DNA of 64,000 nucleotides from Breviolum minutum Mf 1.05b.01 (GCA_000507305.1 DF240147.1:62001-126000); one strand, 5' to 3'; counted from the stretch's first letter, positions 42,230 through 54,815 are shown. A program made the numbers and translations. The notes: generated by a model from the letters alone, not told the origin.

Positions 42230-44880
42230 CTAGGAAGCAAAGTGAAACACTACGCTTTCAGAAAAGTCCCCATGCCTCTCAGATGACTCAATGATGAATC
42301 TGGAAGAAGCTCCTTCCATTCCACTGTGTTCCAGTAATAGACCCCGACAACGGTGAAAGAGTTCACCGTGTGCTGCTTTCCAGTCTGTACTGTAACGTTG
42401 GGTAGTTCTACCATGGACAGAGTGTCTGTCGCATGCCCATTGCCTCAACTGATACATCCGTGTCGGTTGACCACCAACAGTCGGCAGGTTCACCCACGTG
42501 ATGGCTGATGAAGCCACGCAAGGTATAGACCCGGATGGCACAGAGAAGATCCTGGAAGAAACTCATTTAATTCCCCTGTGGCAGGGAGAAAACCCTGACG
42601 ACAATGATAGTGAGTGGTGCTGGTTTTGACAAACCAGCAGTAGAAATAACCCTAAATGGACATATGTCTGTTGCACGCCCTGTGGAGTGATTTCTGGTCT
42701 GTCATCTCTGTCACGAGGGTCAAAGAGTCTGGGGTCCACGGCTGACGCCCATGTGAGTCTCTCCTATCCTCCTTCAGAAGCATTGCAGCTTGTGAGCATT
42801 TCAGTGGTATGCAGTGCATCATATGTTCCCAAGCGAAAACTGTCATATCCAAGCGCATGTCTTGTCTCTTATGGGGGCAGGTTGCTAACCTCTTAACAAG
42901 AACGATGCAAGTGCCGGGCTGTGCGTTGAGTAGTTTCCCTTATACCACTGCTGTGAAACCTCCGCATCCTTGGAGTGATCCCAGTGCTTTCCTTAGCACT
43001 GACAGGTGCACGTTTCGCTTAGACGCCCAGGCGGTATCATGGATTGCAGCTTCCTCGATGAAGGCTAGCAAGGCGGCAACCTCAATGGTGCACCACGATG
43101 GGAGGGCTCCAGAACATGTAGAAGCGAAAGATGTTGAGTGGACACTGATGGTACGCCCTCTAGGACCTCGGTGTGGCACCATTTATGGCCACCTGGATGC
43201 TATCGCAATTCTGTTGCTCACTCAGCCTTGCACAACAGTGCTAATTCCAGTTGTTGACCATGTCTCGCACTTGTCCAACAATGCAGGAAAGAAAAAAAAA
43301 TCTTGCACGACAGTGCATTTGACACAACTTATCGACAGCTCATTTCGCACCATAGCACGATAAAGGCAACAGCGTCCAGCCGTGTGGTTATGTAATACTA
43401 CAACCTGTGACATTGATTGAAAACGAACAAGGAATGTTCCATCTGTCAAGATGTTGCACCAATGTCAAAGTAAGTACAACCAGTCTGTTCGGTCAATTTT
43501 ATTTGAGGGTGGCGCCGTAATGGTTCCAGTAATGGCAAAGCATCCTTGTACATGTCAAGATTCCTGTCAGTGGTTCGTCCTCCGGGAGTCTGCTGGACTC
43601 GCCTTCTCGATTTCAAACAGGTGATGCTTTTGAGAGACTAGGCAGTATGACCACCTTGGCAGACAGGAAGGACACTGCAAAAGTCTTGTGGCATTCTCAG
43701 CTAGGAGATGACTGCGAAATGACCTGAATGCAGAAGGCGGATGAGCAAAGGAACCCGCAACGTACAGAAATGATGGTCCTCCAAGGTACTAAGAGACATA
43801 GAGAAAGAGAACGACTGGTGCGAGAAAAGCGACCTTCGAGGCGTCTACCATCTGCAAAGACGAGACGGATGGAGATCATAAACTGTGGGTAGGAGACCAT
43901 CCCTCCACTTCGAAGGAGTTTGCGGGCGAGAAGACCAATGTAGTGCAGGTGATGAATCAATGGCAGATGAACAGAACAGAAAGAAAGGACCAGTGAAACG
44001 GACCAGGTGGATAACATTTTTGCTTTAATATTTGAAGACTCAGTGTGAAGATTTGTGCACATTCTCAGTGTGGCTTCAATTTTCTGTCATTTTCTGTCAA
44101 TTGTCTCTTAAAGATCCAAACTACCATCATAGACAGCTTAATCTTTTTTACACCTTGAATTCTCAATCGGTTTGAATCTTCGAAGCCAACATCCGTCAGC
44201 ACCTCTGAAATTACGATCATTTTGCTGATGAATCACATTCGAGCTGCTCGATTTAGCAAAAATTAGCAACGAAAGAGAGTTTCTGTTCATGTGAAACCTG
44301 CTTTTGTGTTGTTTCAACCCGCCTTTTTGCATGTTTTTGTCACAAAATGACATTTTACCAACCTGGTGTAAACGACTACAGCGCACTGCTCAGCTGACTT
44401 GAAGTGCGCTCCGCCTCGGATCAATCCAAGCAGCCGCCAGCAAAAAAGGTTTCTCCGTGATTAAAGCCAGCTGTGACGGTGTTGAACTAACCTGAACGTT
44501 CTTTTCTCCTCTTTTACTTCTTTTCACACTGTCATGGTGTAGGGTTGGAAAGAAGTGGGATCGCTATCGACTGGTTCACCTAGCGGTGGAGATTCTGGTA
44601 CCAGGACCTCCGCTTAATATACAGTCAGGCCACAGTAAGGTCCTAGCTGTGCTGCAATGGACCACACTCTTAAAAGAGGAAGGTGTAAGGTGGTTTCTGT
44701 CAAACTAGATTGGACACGGACACAGCTGAGTGGAACCTCCACCTCCGAGTGGAACCTGGGACATCTATGAGAGATATTTGCTATTTCTTTGCGGAGCAGC
44801 ACTGAGAGGCTTTGTTTGGTGTTTGTTTGGTGATTGTGACACCTTGATTATTGTCTGACCTTTTGAAAGTGACAATCTAA
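42230..44880. other. Decayed, unidentified coding-like sequence
   Basis: Several overlapping open frames (for example + 42809-43363, minus 43697-44062) have partial protein character but frequent stops and no motif. The position, next to LTR-like ends, suggests retroelement remains; I cannot assign a domain. Confidence 0.25.
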
Positions 44881-44890
44881 ATGGAGGATT

Positions 44891-44945
44891 GATGACTATT
44901 AGAGCTTCGAGCGCGCACGGCATGGGCAAAAAAAAAAAACAGCTT
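44891..44945 (-). repeat. LTR-like core, copy 3
   Basis: GAGCTTCGAGCGCGCACGGC at 44902-44921, followed by ATGGGC and a run of A, is the reverse complement of the 42024 core. Confidence 0.55.
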
Positions 44946-45239
44946 GGACACAGCTGCCTGTTGAAAGATGTCTTGCTGTGCTTTCTAGTTTGAGGCAGAA
45001 GTCATTGCAGGGGTATCAGGCTCAAGGCTGGAGTCTATACTCCACTGTGTGGCCATGTGTCTTGTTTCGTCCTCGCCTTGTGGCAAAAGCACGAGAACGA
45101 AGCCTACCGCTGGTTGATCTTGGAGTTCTACCTCAATGTAGAGCACTTCACTGGAATGGTGATTCCAACACCTGGCCTCTTTCGTTCTCGCCTCGCGGCT
45201 GATGTACAAAAACAAGACTTTGGTCCTTTCACTCTGAGT

Positions 45240-45385
45240 CTTTCACTTCGTTTCTTAAACTTTGGTTCTCTCTCTCTCTGCGCTCTGGTCCCCTCAATCC
45301 GTTCCTTTCACTTTGCTCCTTTCACTTTGTTCCGTTCACTCTGGTCCTTTCACTTTGGTCCTTCACTCTGCTCCACACGGATCAG
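45240..45385. repeat. Minisatellite TTTCACTTTGNTCC
   Basis: About ten imperfect 13-15-base units. Confidence 0.75.
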
Positions 45386-46214
45386 ACCGTCGGTTCCTCC
45401 GTGATGAACGCTTTCTACGCTGTCTTTGCTTCGCCAAGCCAAGATAAACTGAGCGGAATCTGAGGTGGGTGCAGTTTCACGTTTCACTAAGTTTCACCAC
45501 TTTTGCCTTTGGGGAAGCCATTGCTTGAGAGTTTACCTCGCACTTGACTTCTCACACAACAGTATTTCGAACGAGATACTCAATTAAAGGCCGACAATGC
45601 AAACACTACATCATATTCTCCACTCTTTTGTGACTTGCACACTGGCTCTGGCATAGGTGCTTCCTCTTGGTTTCACCAAAGCCATCTTCTCCCTATGTTG
45701 TTGCTTCTTCTCCGGCATAGGGGTTGTCTTTCTGACATCACCGGAGCCCTCTTCTGCAGTCCTGGCACTTTCTGTGGATGGTTTCCTGTTTCACTTTCTT
45801 TTGAAAATGTGAGATTTCCAAATTGTTCACTGAATAAGACTTTAAAGTAGTGTCAGATGTAAAGCTAAAACTCCGTTGGATTTATCTCTCTCTCTCGTAC
45901 CCTTTACGTTTTTGTTCAATTATCACGATTCTTTACTGCATCTTAGATGCGGTCTCTGCGCCGGTTATGCTGCTGCCGCCTCAACGCCGCTTCTGGATTT
46001 GCGCTGTTGCCGCGCTTTCTATGCTATCTTCGCTTCGCCAAGCCAACTCAGAAGTGGCAGCAATCACGTTTCACACGTTTTAGCTTTTGCAAGATTATGT
46101 TTACTTGATTTATATCCCTTCATGGTGTGCTGGATTTCCTCATGGAACTCTATCCGCATTATTTTACATTGCTAAAAGTGAACCAAAACGTTCAAATGGT
46201 TGCCAAGTCTGAGA

Positions 46215-46600
46215 CACCAAATTGGTCAGTAAATGTGAAAATAAATTAATTCCTTTCCAAATGAGAGATGCTACTTAATTGGTGCTACAATATGAAACTT
46301 AAATAGTGACCAAAAACTTACATTTTGGTCTTGCAGTAAATTAGGTAAACATTTTCGTGTTACATTTGGCAACCAATTTGGCGACCATTTCAAACCCTCA
46401 CATTGGGACACCAATTTGGTGAGTATTTTGGTTTCCCGTTACTGACCAATTTGGTAATTATTTGGTTCACATTTGGTGAAGATTTTGGTCTTATCTCAGA
46501 TGACCAATTTGGTGAGCATTTTCATTTGGTCTCAGATTTGTTGACCAATTCGGCAACTGTTTTGGTTTTACATTTGGTTGTTGTTCGTGTTGGTGCTTTG
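46215..46600. repeat. Degenerate repeat with ACCAATTTGGT core
   Basis: The near-palindrome (GA)CCAATTTGG recurs at about 46216, 46367, 46409, 46444, 46501 and 46543, with related ATTTGGT words between; units are 35-60 bases and diverged. Confidence 0.7.
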
Positions 46601-46630
46601 TTGGTTTGGGTTGTGTTGTTGTCTGAGAAT

Positions 46631-46680
46631 AGTTGACCGTCAGAGCCTCGAGCGCGCACGGCATGGGCTAAAAAAAAGTT
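46631..46680 (-). repeat. LTR-like core, copy 4
   Basis: GACCGTCAGAGCCTCGAGCG, then CGCACGGCATGGGC and an A run. It is the closest match to copies 2 and 3. Confidence 0.6.
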
Positions 46681-47039
46681 TGGGTTGTGTTGTTGTTGGT
46701 TCTTTGCTTCTATGGCGAAACTAGGTGCGTGTTGCGTTTTTGCGTTCTAATTATGCAGGATTTGAGGCTCCTGACATGTTTGAAAACAGGTTTGAACCAC
46801 AGGGAAATTATGTGTTGCGAGTAACAGAATCTAGCATGTTATATTTATGAAGTAAGTGAAGAATCTACAGGAGGCTCTTACAGTGAATGATAGCTACGAG
46901 CGTCCTGCTAATCTATCACTGACCTGGTTGACTAGCTTGATAAAAGTTAGACTTCCTGGATACCTTCCCATCTTTGGCATACCATGTCCAATTGCTGAGG
47001 TTTAAACGTCATCTACCTTGCGTGGAGCAACAGGTGTGA

Positions 47040-47432
47040 CCATTCAACCTCACCAAAAATTTTGCCTGCCATTAAGAATGACTCATGATCGATCCTCCGT
47101 CACATACGAATGCCTGGTCGGCGAGGTTATATCTTGCGCTTTGGAAAGGCATTTTTGTATGGAAAATAATTCATTGCGCGCTCAGGTTATCCGCCCACAT
47201 TTCACCAAATTATTGCGCCTGCCACGAAAAATGACATTGCAACACATCCAATTTTTTTTACACTCATCCCTTTTTGCACCTGCCAGGAAAAGAGGCGCCC
47301 CAGCACATCAAATATTGGACCTGCCACGAAAAGTCACTGCCACCAAAAACGAAACTGCAACATCACCAAACATTGCACCTGCCACGCAAAGTGATGCCCC
47401 AACATGACCACATAGTACGCCTGCCACGAAAA
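47040..47432. repeat. Interspersed minisatellite CCTGCCACGAAAAGT
   Basis: Seven copies of CCTGCCA(C/T)(G/T)(A/C)AAA(A/G) spaced 40-75 bases apart, alternating with CAACA(T)CACCAAA(T)ATT-type sequence. Confidence 0.75.
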
Positions 47433-47436
47433 GTAA

Positions 47437-47545
47437 GATGTGGGTGATGGGAGTGATGTGTTGTTTAGGTGTGATGTGTGATGTGAGTGATGTGAATGAT
47501 ATGTGATGTGAAATGTGAGATGTGAGATGTGCGTGATGTGTGAGC
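47437..47545. repeat. (GTGATGTG)n microsatellite
   Basis: Imperfect GTGATGT/GATGTGA units over about 100 bases. Confidence 0.85.
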
Positions 47546-47825
47546 TATTCTCTTCTAAGCTGTTCTAATCTGAGCTACTCTACTCTGAGGTACCCTACTT
47601 TGATTGAGTGGCCCTGCTCTGAGCTACTCTACTCTGAACTACCCTACAGTGAGCCACTCTTCTCTGAGCTACTCTACGTGAGCTCTGAGCTACTCTTCCT
47701 TGAGCTACTCTATTCTGAGCTCCTCTACCCTGAGCTACCCTATCTTGAGTTCCTCTACTCTGAGTTCCTCTAACCTGAGCTCCTCTACTCCGTGTGAGCT
47801 ACTCTTTTCTGAGGGCCTTTACTCT
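47546..47825. repeat. Minisatellite TGAGCTACTCTACTC
   Basis: About eighteen 14-16-base units with the core GAGCTACTCTACTCT and point differences between units. Confidence 0.9.
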
Positions 47826-50800
47826 TGTGATTTTTGATGTTTGTAATTCTGGACTTTGGCAACCCAACTTCGCTTGATACAGGGTTAATGCCGAAGAGTC
47901 AAAACTGTGAGATCCCGCAACACAAACGAGTCTCAGCTTGAAGAGTTTATTGGCTTATTTGGTGCGTCATGTGTGTAACTAGATGATCCATACGTAACCA
48001 AATGTCTTGGTAATCCGATGATGTGCATTGAAGCACTTGGCCCCTTCCCCCGTCGACCACTGAGCGCCAGAAATTATTCTACCAAGCTCCTTCTTTGCCA
48101 ATCACTAATCCGTACAAGTCCTTCATTCGTGTTTTTACAGTTTTGTCTACAGTCACTCGGGGCGGGTTAAAGTGTCCAGCCCTCCCCTGAGATGTCAGGC
48201 CCGCCACCCCCAATAGAAATCAGGTGCGAGCTTTGCCAGAATTTGCCAAGCGGTCTGAATGTGGAACATAAAGTTTTGTGTTTTTCCATTGTATTGCGTG
48301 CCAATGGGTTGTGGTCACGTCCATGTCGTGACAAATTCATTTATTGTATTGATGTCTCGGAATTTGACCCAACACGTCGTGCAACCAAACGTATGGTTAA
48401 TTGATGTTAATTGCCAGTATTCACTTGCACGCCATGTATCAAAGTGGTATCTTGTGATTTGCAACAAACAAAATTGTTTGTGGTGCCCATCAGAAGATTG
48501 AGGCCAAATCTTCATGAAAATCCCTGCCTTAACCGGATCCCCACCAAACATTGACTTGCAAACTCTGCCCCCGACCAATAAAACACTTCAAACCAGGAAC
48601 GTTGGCCAAAAAGTGAGAAGGGCGAAATCGATATTTGCATGCCAGAAAATAATATGCTCTCAAGGCCCAAACCGGTACATAGAATCGTGTAAGTTTTGTA
48701 GGATGAGCTCTATTGCTATGCAGGTCGTCGCAAGGCTCTGCTTCGTGTTTGCAGAAATCTTGAGTCATCCAGGTTCGAGTACAACCAAAAGGCAAGCGAA
48801 CTCGCGTTTTCAGGACAATGTCAACCCATTCAAAGTTGTTTCTCTTTTTTTCAGTAATTCATTTTCATGTCTGAGTATGGAAGTTTTATCAGATTTATGC
48901 ATAGAAACGTTGTAAACTGTTTTTTCCAGCCATGTAGGTTTGCCAACGGCTAAACGCAACATCACCGCAACCACTTTTTTTTTGCAAATTTTCGGTTGCA
49001 ATTTTTTTTGCAGAGAAGTTTCATCATGCAAATTGGTTCCATAGTGGTCCTATAGCTGGCCAGGGCCCTTTTTTTTCCGCAAGTGTTCAAAACGCGTGTG
49101 CAAGGCGTCAGCAAATGTTTTTAACTTACAACATATCGTTGTTCTAACATATTTGTTCGATCACGTTGTTTTGGCTTCCCTTTCAGACGGCCTGATTAGA
49201 TTCAAATCATTACGTCAGCCACGTGACAGAAGCAGAACGTCCAGCACCAACCAAGTCATGCGCTTGGGAAGCATGGCCCTGCAAAACCAGAAGCCCGTGT
49301 TCACACGAGTCGCACCTCGTTTTCACATGGTCTGCAGCTTCAGGGCATGCAATTTGCTCGGCGGCACCCGAAGCAATTCCCTTGCAACGTCACTTACATT
49401 TGGCACAATGCAACCGGCCAGGCCCCATCGCATCAAGCAAAGGGAGGAAGAATCCGTGGGAGCTGACGAGCTGACCCTGATTTTTTTTTTGTTTGGCAAA
49501 AAATTTATTGACATCAACAGAGAGCCCGAGTGCCCAAATACGATTTCTATGTGAAAGCGTTGCGTAGAAGTCGAGCCGCCCCCGTCTCTGCTTTGACGCA
49601 GAAAGCAGAAGTATGCCGACAGGCAACGTATGATGATATGCGAGGTTGATTGTCGGAGGCCGCCCCGAGAAGTTACCGACTGTATCCGATTGGTTCGCTT
49701 GAATTACAATGAATTTCAAGGTAAATTGCATGTTTCTTCACATGTTGCGTGACGAAACCTGTGAGCTCCAGCTTGGAGTTTTTTTTTCGCAGTCACGAGG
49801 GCTGCATGCCTTGCGGCTGTTTCCAGGTGAAGAATCGTTTTTGGAAGCTTGCATCCAGGGGCCCAACGTCCTGCAACGGAATCGCATCTGCGATTGGCTG
49901 TCCAATTTGGCAAGTCAACCTCGACGCCTGCAGGCGAGCCCAATGGTAGGGCGGAAGGTGAAGAATCGATTTGTATCGAAAATGCATTCCGTCGCCGAAA
50001 AAAAAGGATATTTCAAATGGACTCATAGAGAGCACAAGTGGGCTAAATGATGGGAGTAAAAAAGAGTACAGCGTCTCAGTATACGACATGTCTCGCAGCA
50101 TCTTGCTAGTGGAGTCTTTGGCATCCCAAAGTTGTTGTGGTCATGCGCGAACAAGTCATGTCGGGAGGCTTCCGCACAAACTCTTTTGACCCAACGTTCG
50201 GCAACCAGAGTGTGCCCACAAAAAATCGGTTGCCTGAACATTGACAATATCCAGCAAGGGGACCGCAAAAAAATAACATGAAACAAATGGCGTTTGAAAC
50301 GATCGAACACATTTCCTGTTCAACTTGGCCGGAGTGAAGTTGAATATTTTGAATGATGGAGACGCGGTCTTCCAAAGCCAAACTCAGTTTTTATGTCCAC
50401 CTGTTGGAAGGACATTTGGGTTTGTATTTTTTTTGGGTGACCCACTTCAAGTAAGGCTGGGAAAAGTTCGATTTTGGCGAAACAGACCCCCGAAATATAC
50501 CCTCGAAACATACCGCGAACAGACCCGCGAAACAACTCTGAGGCAAACTTCCCGTCCCGCACCTCTCATTTTGACACACCCATTTCAGAGTTTAAACGAT
50601 TCTTGAATCAGTTCAATAAATTTCATTTAGAATGGCACAACCAAGGAATGCACAATTGTTGGGCACGTAGACCGCAAGGAAAAAACTGAAACCTAAAATT
50701 CTTGGAAATTTCCTGGAGGCTACCCCGGATGCACCTCAGGATTATATAATAACGAAAAAGTTGCATTGTGTCAAAGTTGAGCGCGGGGGATTTTGCGAAA

Positions 50801-51060
50801 ACAATCGGTTGCCATTAATTATGTGGCATTCCCAATTCACAATGACAAACTTTGCGTCGAGAATCACCATGGCGAAGGACTACGAAAGGGTCCCGTGGAC
50901 TAACACAACATATTTCATTACGTTAATCGAAACTCAGCTGGGCCGGCGAGATCGCCACACCGGATAATGCGACTACACCTGGTGCCTCGCCTCAACCCAG
51001 TGCTTGAGCTCCTCGCAATTGTACATTTACCTTTGAACCCGTTTCAATGTCAATGTCGAT
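47826..51060. other. Unassigned sequence
   Basis: Open frames at 48514-48915, 49096-49554 and 49709-50050 (+) show no motif and uneven composition. Poly-T/poly-A runs of 8-10 are frequent, perhaps the tails of old insertions. Confidence 0.35.
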
Positions 51061-51126
51061 GCATGGACGCCGTGTGGTGGGCCGGTTTTGGGCGCAGGTG
51101 GTGAACCAAAAGAGACTATGTTTACA
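51061..51126 (+). repeat. Dispersed two-hairpin repeat, copy A
   Basis: GACGCC...GGCCGGTTTTGGGCGCAGG followed by TGGTGAACCAAAAGA...ATGTTTACA. It shares layout with copies B-E: a GCC/GGC pair, a GCCC-loop-GGGC hairpin, GCAGG, then a TGTACA-like end. Confidence 0.55.
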
Positions 51127-51397
51127 AATCTGTATTTACAATTTTTTTCAGTTTACGCCATGCAGAAGTTGTAGAAGGAGGCGGAGAGTGCCAACCATGT
51201 TTTTTGTCTCGCACGTTTTCCGCCCAATGTCCCAAGGGTTTGTAACGACAAAAGGCTGCGACCTTATGATCCCACATATGTCTTGGCCAAACTACCTGTC
51301 AAGACTTGATGGTTGGATTTCAAGCCAAGACCCTACACACCCAGCGATGTTCAGGCACCTGTGCCAAGCAGCAAGAGGTCAACGTTAAGGCCAAGCC

Positions 51398-51453
51398 TGC
51401 ACGCCAATGGCGAGCCCCTTTTTTGGCGCAGGCACACATGTGAGAATATATTG
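51398..51453 (+). repeat. Dispersed two-hairpin repeat, copy B
   Basis: TGCACGCCAATGGCGAGCCC, then a T6 loop and GGCGCAGGCACACATGTGAG. Confidence 0.6.
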
Positions 51454-52140
51454 TTGCCTACCTAAAGAAAGGTGTACAAACTCAAGCATTGATTGCTCCC
51501 ACAAAACAGCAACATATTTGCCAGTTGTCCCACCGTTTCCGCTTCGCAAATTCCCCATTGCTGTTTACACACGATCGTCGAACCCGTTTCGAAAAGCGCG
51601 ATGCTTCGCTCAGCAGTTGTTAAAGGGCGGGGTTTGTTGCAAACGTGTTGGCCAAACGAAGGGTTTGCTTTCCCGAGCGGTTGATCATGATTTGTGTGCG
51701 ATTGCCTTTCCCAAGTCACGATACAGAACTTGGTTCAAAGGACGATTTTTTGATTTCATAGCGGTCAGCCAATTACAAGTCACTTTTGCCCGTTTCCTGA
51801 CAATTAGAAATTTTTGGAGCCCGTCGCGACGCACCGGTCCAGGCACAATTCGTGGGAGCTATACCAACCGTATTTGCCGTGTGCCACTGATCACACCGAA
51901 ACATTTATGAATGTGTTTATGTTTCAGCATTGGTTAAAACAGTTTTGGCGGTTATAGTCACTATAGCGAAAAAAAATAATGGACAAAACATGGCGAAGAC
52001 GATCAGGACGATCCATGTTTCGGTTTGGATAGCCACATCTCATTCCAGAACACGTGCTAATTCGAATCATACAGGCGGAAAATTGTGATTCATGTACCAA
52101 ATGGGCATTATGGTTAACCACAGCCCATGGACCACCAACA

Positions 52141-52172
52141 ACTGGCCATCGACCATTGACAATTGACAATTG
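52141..52172. repeat. (ATTGACA)n microsatellite, copy 1
   Basis: Three to four ATTGACA units; it recurs at 52797-52822. Confidence 0.8.
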
Positions 52173-52183
52173 AGGTCAGGTCA

Positions 52184-52238
52184 GCTTGCACGCCCAAATG
52201 GCAGCCCTGTGTTAGGGCGCAAACAACTTTATACAAAA
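52184..52238 (+). repeat. Dispersed two-hairpin repeat, copy C
   Basis: TTGCACGCCCAAATGGCAGC, then CCTGTGTTAGGGCGCAAACAACTTTATACA. Confidence 0.55.
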
Positions 52239-52543
52239 AGAAACCCCTTGCCCGCAATGAAGGCCACGAACTCTGATTCGAAACGATGCCAGGTTTCACT
52301 CGATGCTTCCTTCCAATCACCGAGTTGTTTCCAGCGGAAAAAAAGTACGTACATTCCCATCCTAAGCAAAAGGAGGTCGGCCACATCGCCTGTTGTGGCG
52401 TCCAATCCAAACAGGGTCGCAACCATCTTTGCGGAGGCAACGTATTGATGTATGCAGCAAATTTCCAATACTTGATTCTGACCACCGCTGACCATGGCAA
52501 AAATGTAAACTGATGTACCACAGTGTCTATGCGTGCGTGCCAC
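52229..52543 (-). CDS. Orphan open frame, unknown
   Basis: A 104-codon frame with unusually protein-like composition: CIHQYVASAKMVATLFGLD, DVADLLLLRMGMYVLFFRW and ASSETWHRFESEFVAFIAG. It has amphipathic helices and no low complexity. The first in-frame methionine is not certain to be a start. Its 3' end runs into hairpin repeat copy C, the same arrangement as the LINE frame ending in copy D, so it may be the C-terminal part of an unrecognised element protein. Confidence 0.3.
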   Translation of the reverse strand: MARTHRHCGTSVYIFAMVSGGQNQVLEICCIHQYVASAKMVATLFGLDATTGDVADLLLLRMGMYVLFFRWKQLGDWKEASSETWHRFESEFVAFIAGKGFLFV

Positions 52544-52796
52544 GAGTGCAGAATCACATGCTAAGGCGCCGACCCATCAATTCCCACAGGCGGAGGGATC
52601 ATGCGACGCATTTTTTTTCGCATTTTAATGTCGTACCTTCGGACATCCCTTGGGTATAGTTTTCGGCGACCGTTTGCAAAACAGACATCTGGAGTGATAA
52701 CAACGTTGAAAAACTCTGGCGCTTACCCAGCAGAATGTTCTTGTCGCACAACATCCACTTGTGCACGAACCATGCCCGAGCAGCGCTTTGCAAATG

Positions 52797-52822
52797 ATTG
52801 ACAATTGACAATTGACAATTGA
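52797..52822. repeat. (ATTGACA)n microsatellite, copy 2
   Basis: Same unit as 52141-52172. Confidence 0.8.
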
Positions 52823-53173
52823 GCAAAGCGCATCAACAAGCTGCCCGCGCAGGATTCGAAGAAACATGCAGCTCAACACTTGTTCTTGGTGGCAATGGCT
52901 TCAACAGGCTGGCGCAGTGGGCATGCGACTAAGATTGGGGGGTTCCAACAGGCAGCACCCCCGAAGCGGATGCAGTCACAACAAACGCAGGCGTCAATGC
53001 ACGATATTAGGGCACCGACTTCTTTCATCCAATAAAAGGTGAAACTCGGGGCACTCCGGCTTCTTGCGCCATGCAGCAACCACCTCCCTCATCTCCAGTT
53101 GGACAGCTTTTCTCACACACGCAGCAATGACAGCCTTTGCAGCCAGCCTCCCTTTCGAGGACCCAACCCACCA

Positions 53174-54815
53174 TCACAATCTAGATGGCGAGCCTCCATC
53201 CCTCAGTGGCCTCCTGGCACAACCTTCCCCCGACACCACAGACCCCAGCCGACTACCCCCACATCCTCCCTGATTCGTGAATGGACTTTGCCTTGGACTT
53301 TGCACATCTGGATACTGGCCAGTATAATGGTCAATGTCTGTACGCCACAAGGCGAGCCCATTTTGGGCACAGGCGGTGAAAAGAAATATGTACATTGGTT
53401 TCGCATGAAATTTCAAATTGCTCTCACATCTGGCAAAAAGTGTAGAAGTCTTCAAAAAGTGCAATTTCCAGTGCTGCCTACACACACAGTATGACCAAGG
53501 TTGCAGTCCAGCTGTTTGTGCGAAGGTTCGGGCCCGATCATTCCAGCGATGCAGAATTTCATGCCATTCGAGGGACCAGTCGGTGTCTGATGGCGGTGTT
53601 ACAATTGACCGACAAAGTTTCCGAAAAAGGACGTCAAGTGTATAAAGTTGTTTCTTGTACAGTGTACGGTGACCACCTCCAAAACAAACCACTGCTGACA
53701 CGCAAGCATTGAAATATTTCAGCCTCGTATATATTGAAGTTGTTTTGTCCTGCAGTATCCAACGGTTTGCGTGCATAGATTTCGTACCTTGTTCCATGTG
53801 GTAAGAGAGATCCAAGTGCTGCATCATACTTCCACAAGCGGTCAATATGCATCCTAGCCATTTTTGCCCTTGATTCCGCTCCAAAACTTTCAAAATCAGA
53901 CCGTCCTTTGTCACAAGCGTACTTGGCGGCTGCGCCTCATTTGTCAGTATGACCGTTTTGTCGACATTCAATCGTAAACCAACCTTACCCACCGCCTTCA
54001 CGAATTTATCCAAAATTTGTGCCACTTCAGGGCCAGAATTTGCAAATAATAGAATGTCATCCGCGAAGCGTAGGTCCACCAAGTTGTCAAGAGCATCGCC
54101 CAGATCAAAACCTGCATTTCCAATTTCTGTCCTCCATTGCCTCAAAGCCCATTCTAAAACTGCGGTGAATAGTCGTGGGCTTAAAACACAGCCTTGTCGC
54201 ACACCACCTGTTATGGAAAAACTCCGGCTTTTACCCCATTCTCCCATGACCTCGCCGAGTTGTTCATCATATGCATTGTCTAACAACCACACTAAGTGTT
54301 CTGGAACCCCTTGTTCTCGTAGAGCTACCCACAATGTTGGCCAATGTACGCGGTCAAATGCCTTTGACAAGTCTAAACTTACAATCCACACTGTGATTCC
54401 AGCTGCGGCAGCTTTATCCAGTAGAAGGTTCACTGTCAACAAATGTTCTTCCAATCTTCTGCCTGGTCGAAAGCCATGTTGTTCCTCCGGTTGTTTCGGC
54501 TCCAAAATTTCCTCCACACGGCCAAGGATCAGGTACCCAAATACCTTGTAGAAAAGCCTGCTGCTTGCAATAGGTCTGAAGTCAGTCGTCTGAATGGCAC
54601 GCAGCTTTTTAGGCAACATTCTGAAGGTAGTGAGCTTCCATGTGTCAGGAATGCGCCCGGACTCCAAAATGACATTGAAAGCTGCAAGTGTCTGGACCAA
54701 AAATTCTTCTGGAACCGCCTTCAGTAACTCTGCTGTCAAGCCAGTTTCGTCCGGTGATTTTTTCAGATTTAGACGTTTGATTGCTAAACGTAATTCTTCA
54801 AGCCTGGAAGCTGAC
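53174..54815 (-). CDS. LINE (non-LTR) reverse transcriptase, 5' truncated
   Basis: One open frame of about 547 codons with no stop. It begins after a TAG at SRLEELRLAIKRLNLKKS and carries the reverse transcriptase fingers and palm: GLTAELLK, TDFRPIASSRLFYK, QHGFRPGRR, SLDLSKAFDRV, GVRQGCVLSP, the catalytic RFADDILLF (two Asp), and GLRLNVDKTV. A C-terminal region with FRKLCRSIV and W-x3-WHEILHRWNDRAR follows. The endonuclease part is absent, as usual for 5' truncated LINE copies. The end of the frame overlaps hairpin repeat copy D, so the original stop may lie near 53400. The clean palm motifs suggest a fairly young copy. Confidence 0.9.
53338..53397 (+). repeat. Dispersed two-hairpin repeat, copy D
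   Basis: TACGCCACAAGGCGAGCCCA, then TTTTGGGCACAGGCGGTGAA and AAGAAATATGTACATTG. Two adjacent hairpins (CGCC/GGCG and GCCC/GGGC). It lies at the 3' end of the LINE frame. Confidence 0.65.
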
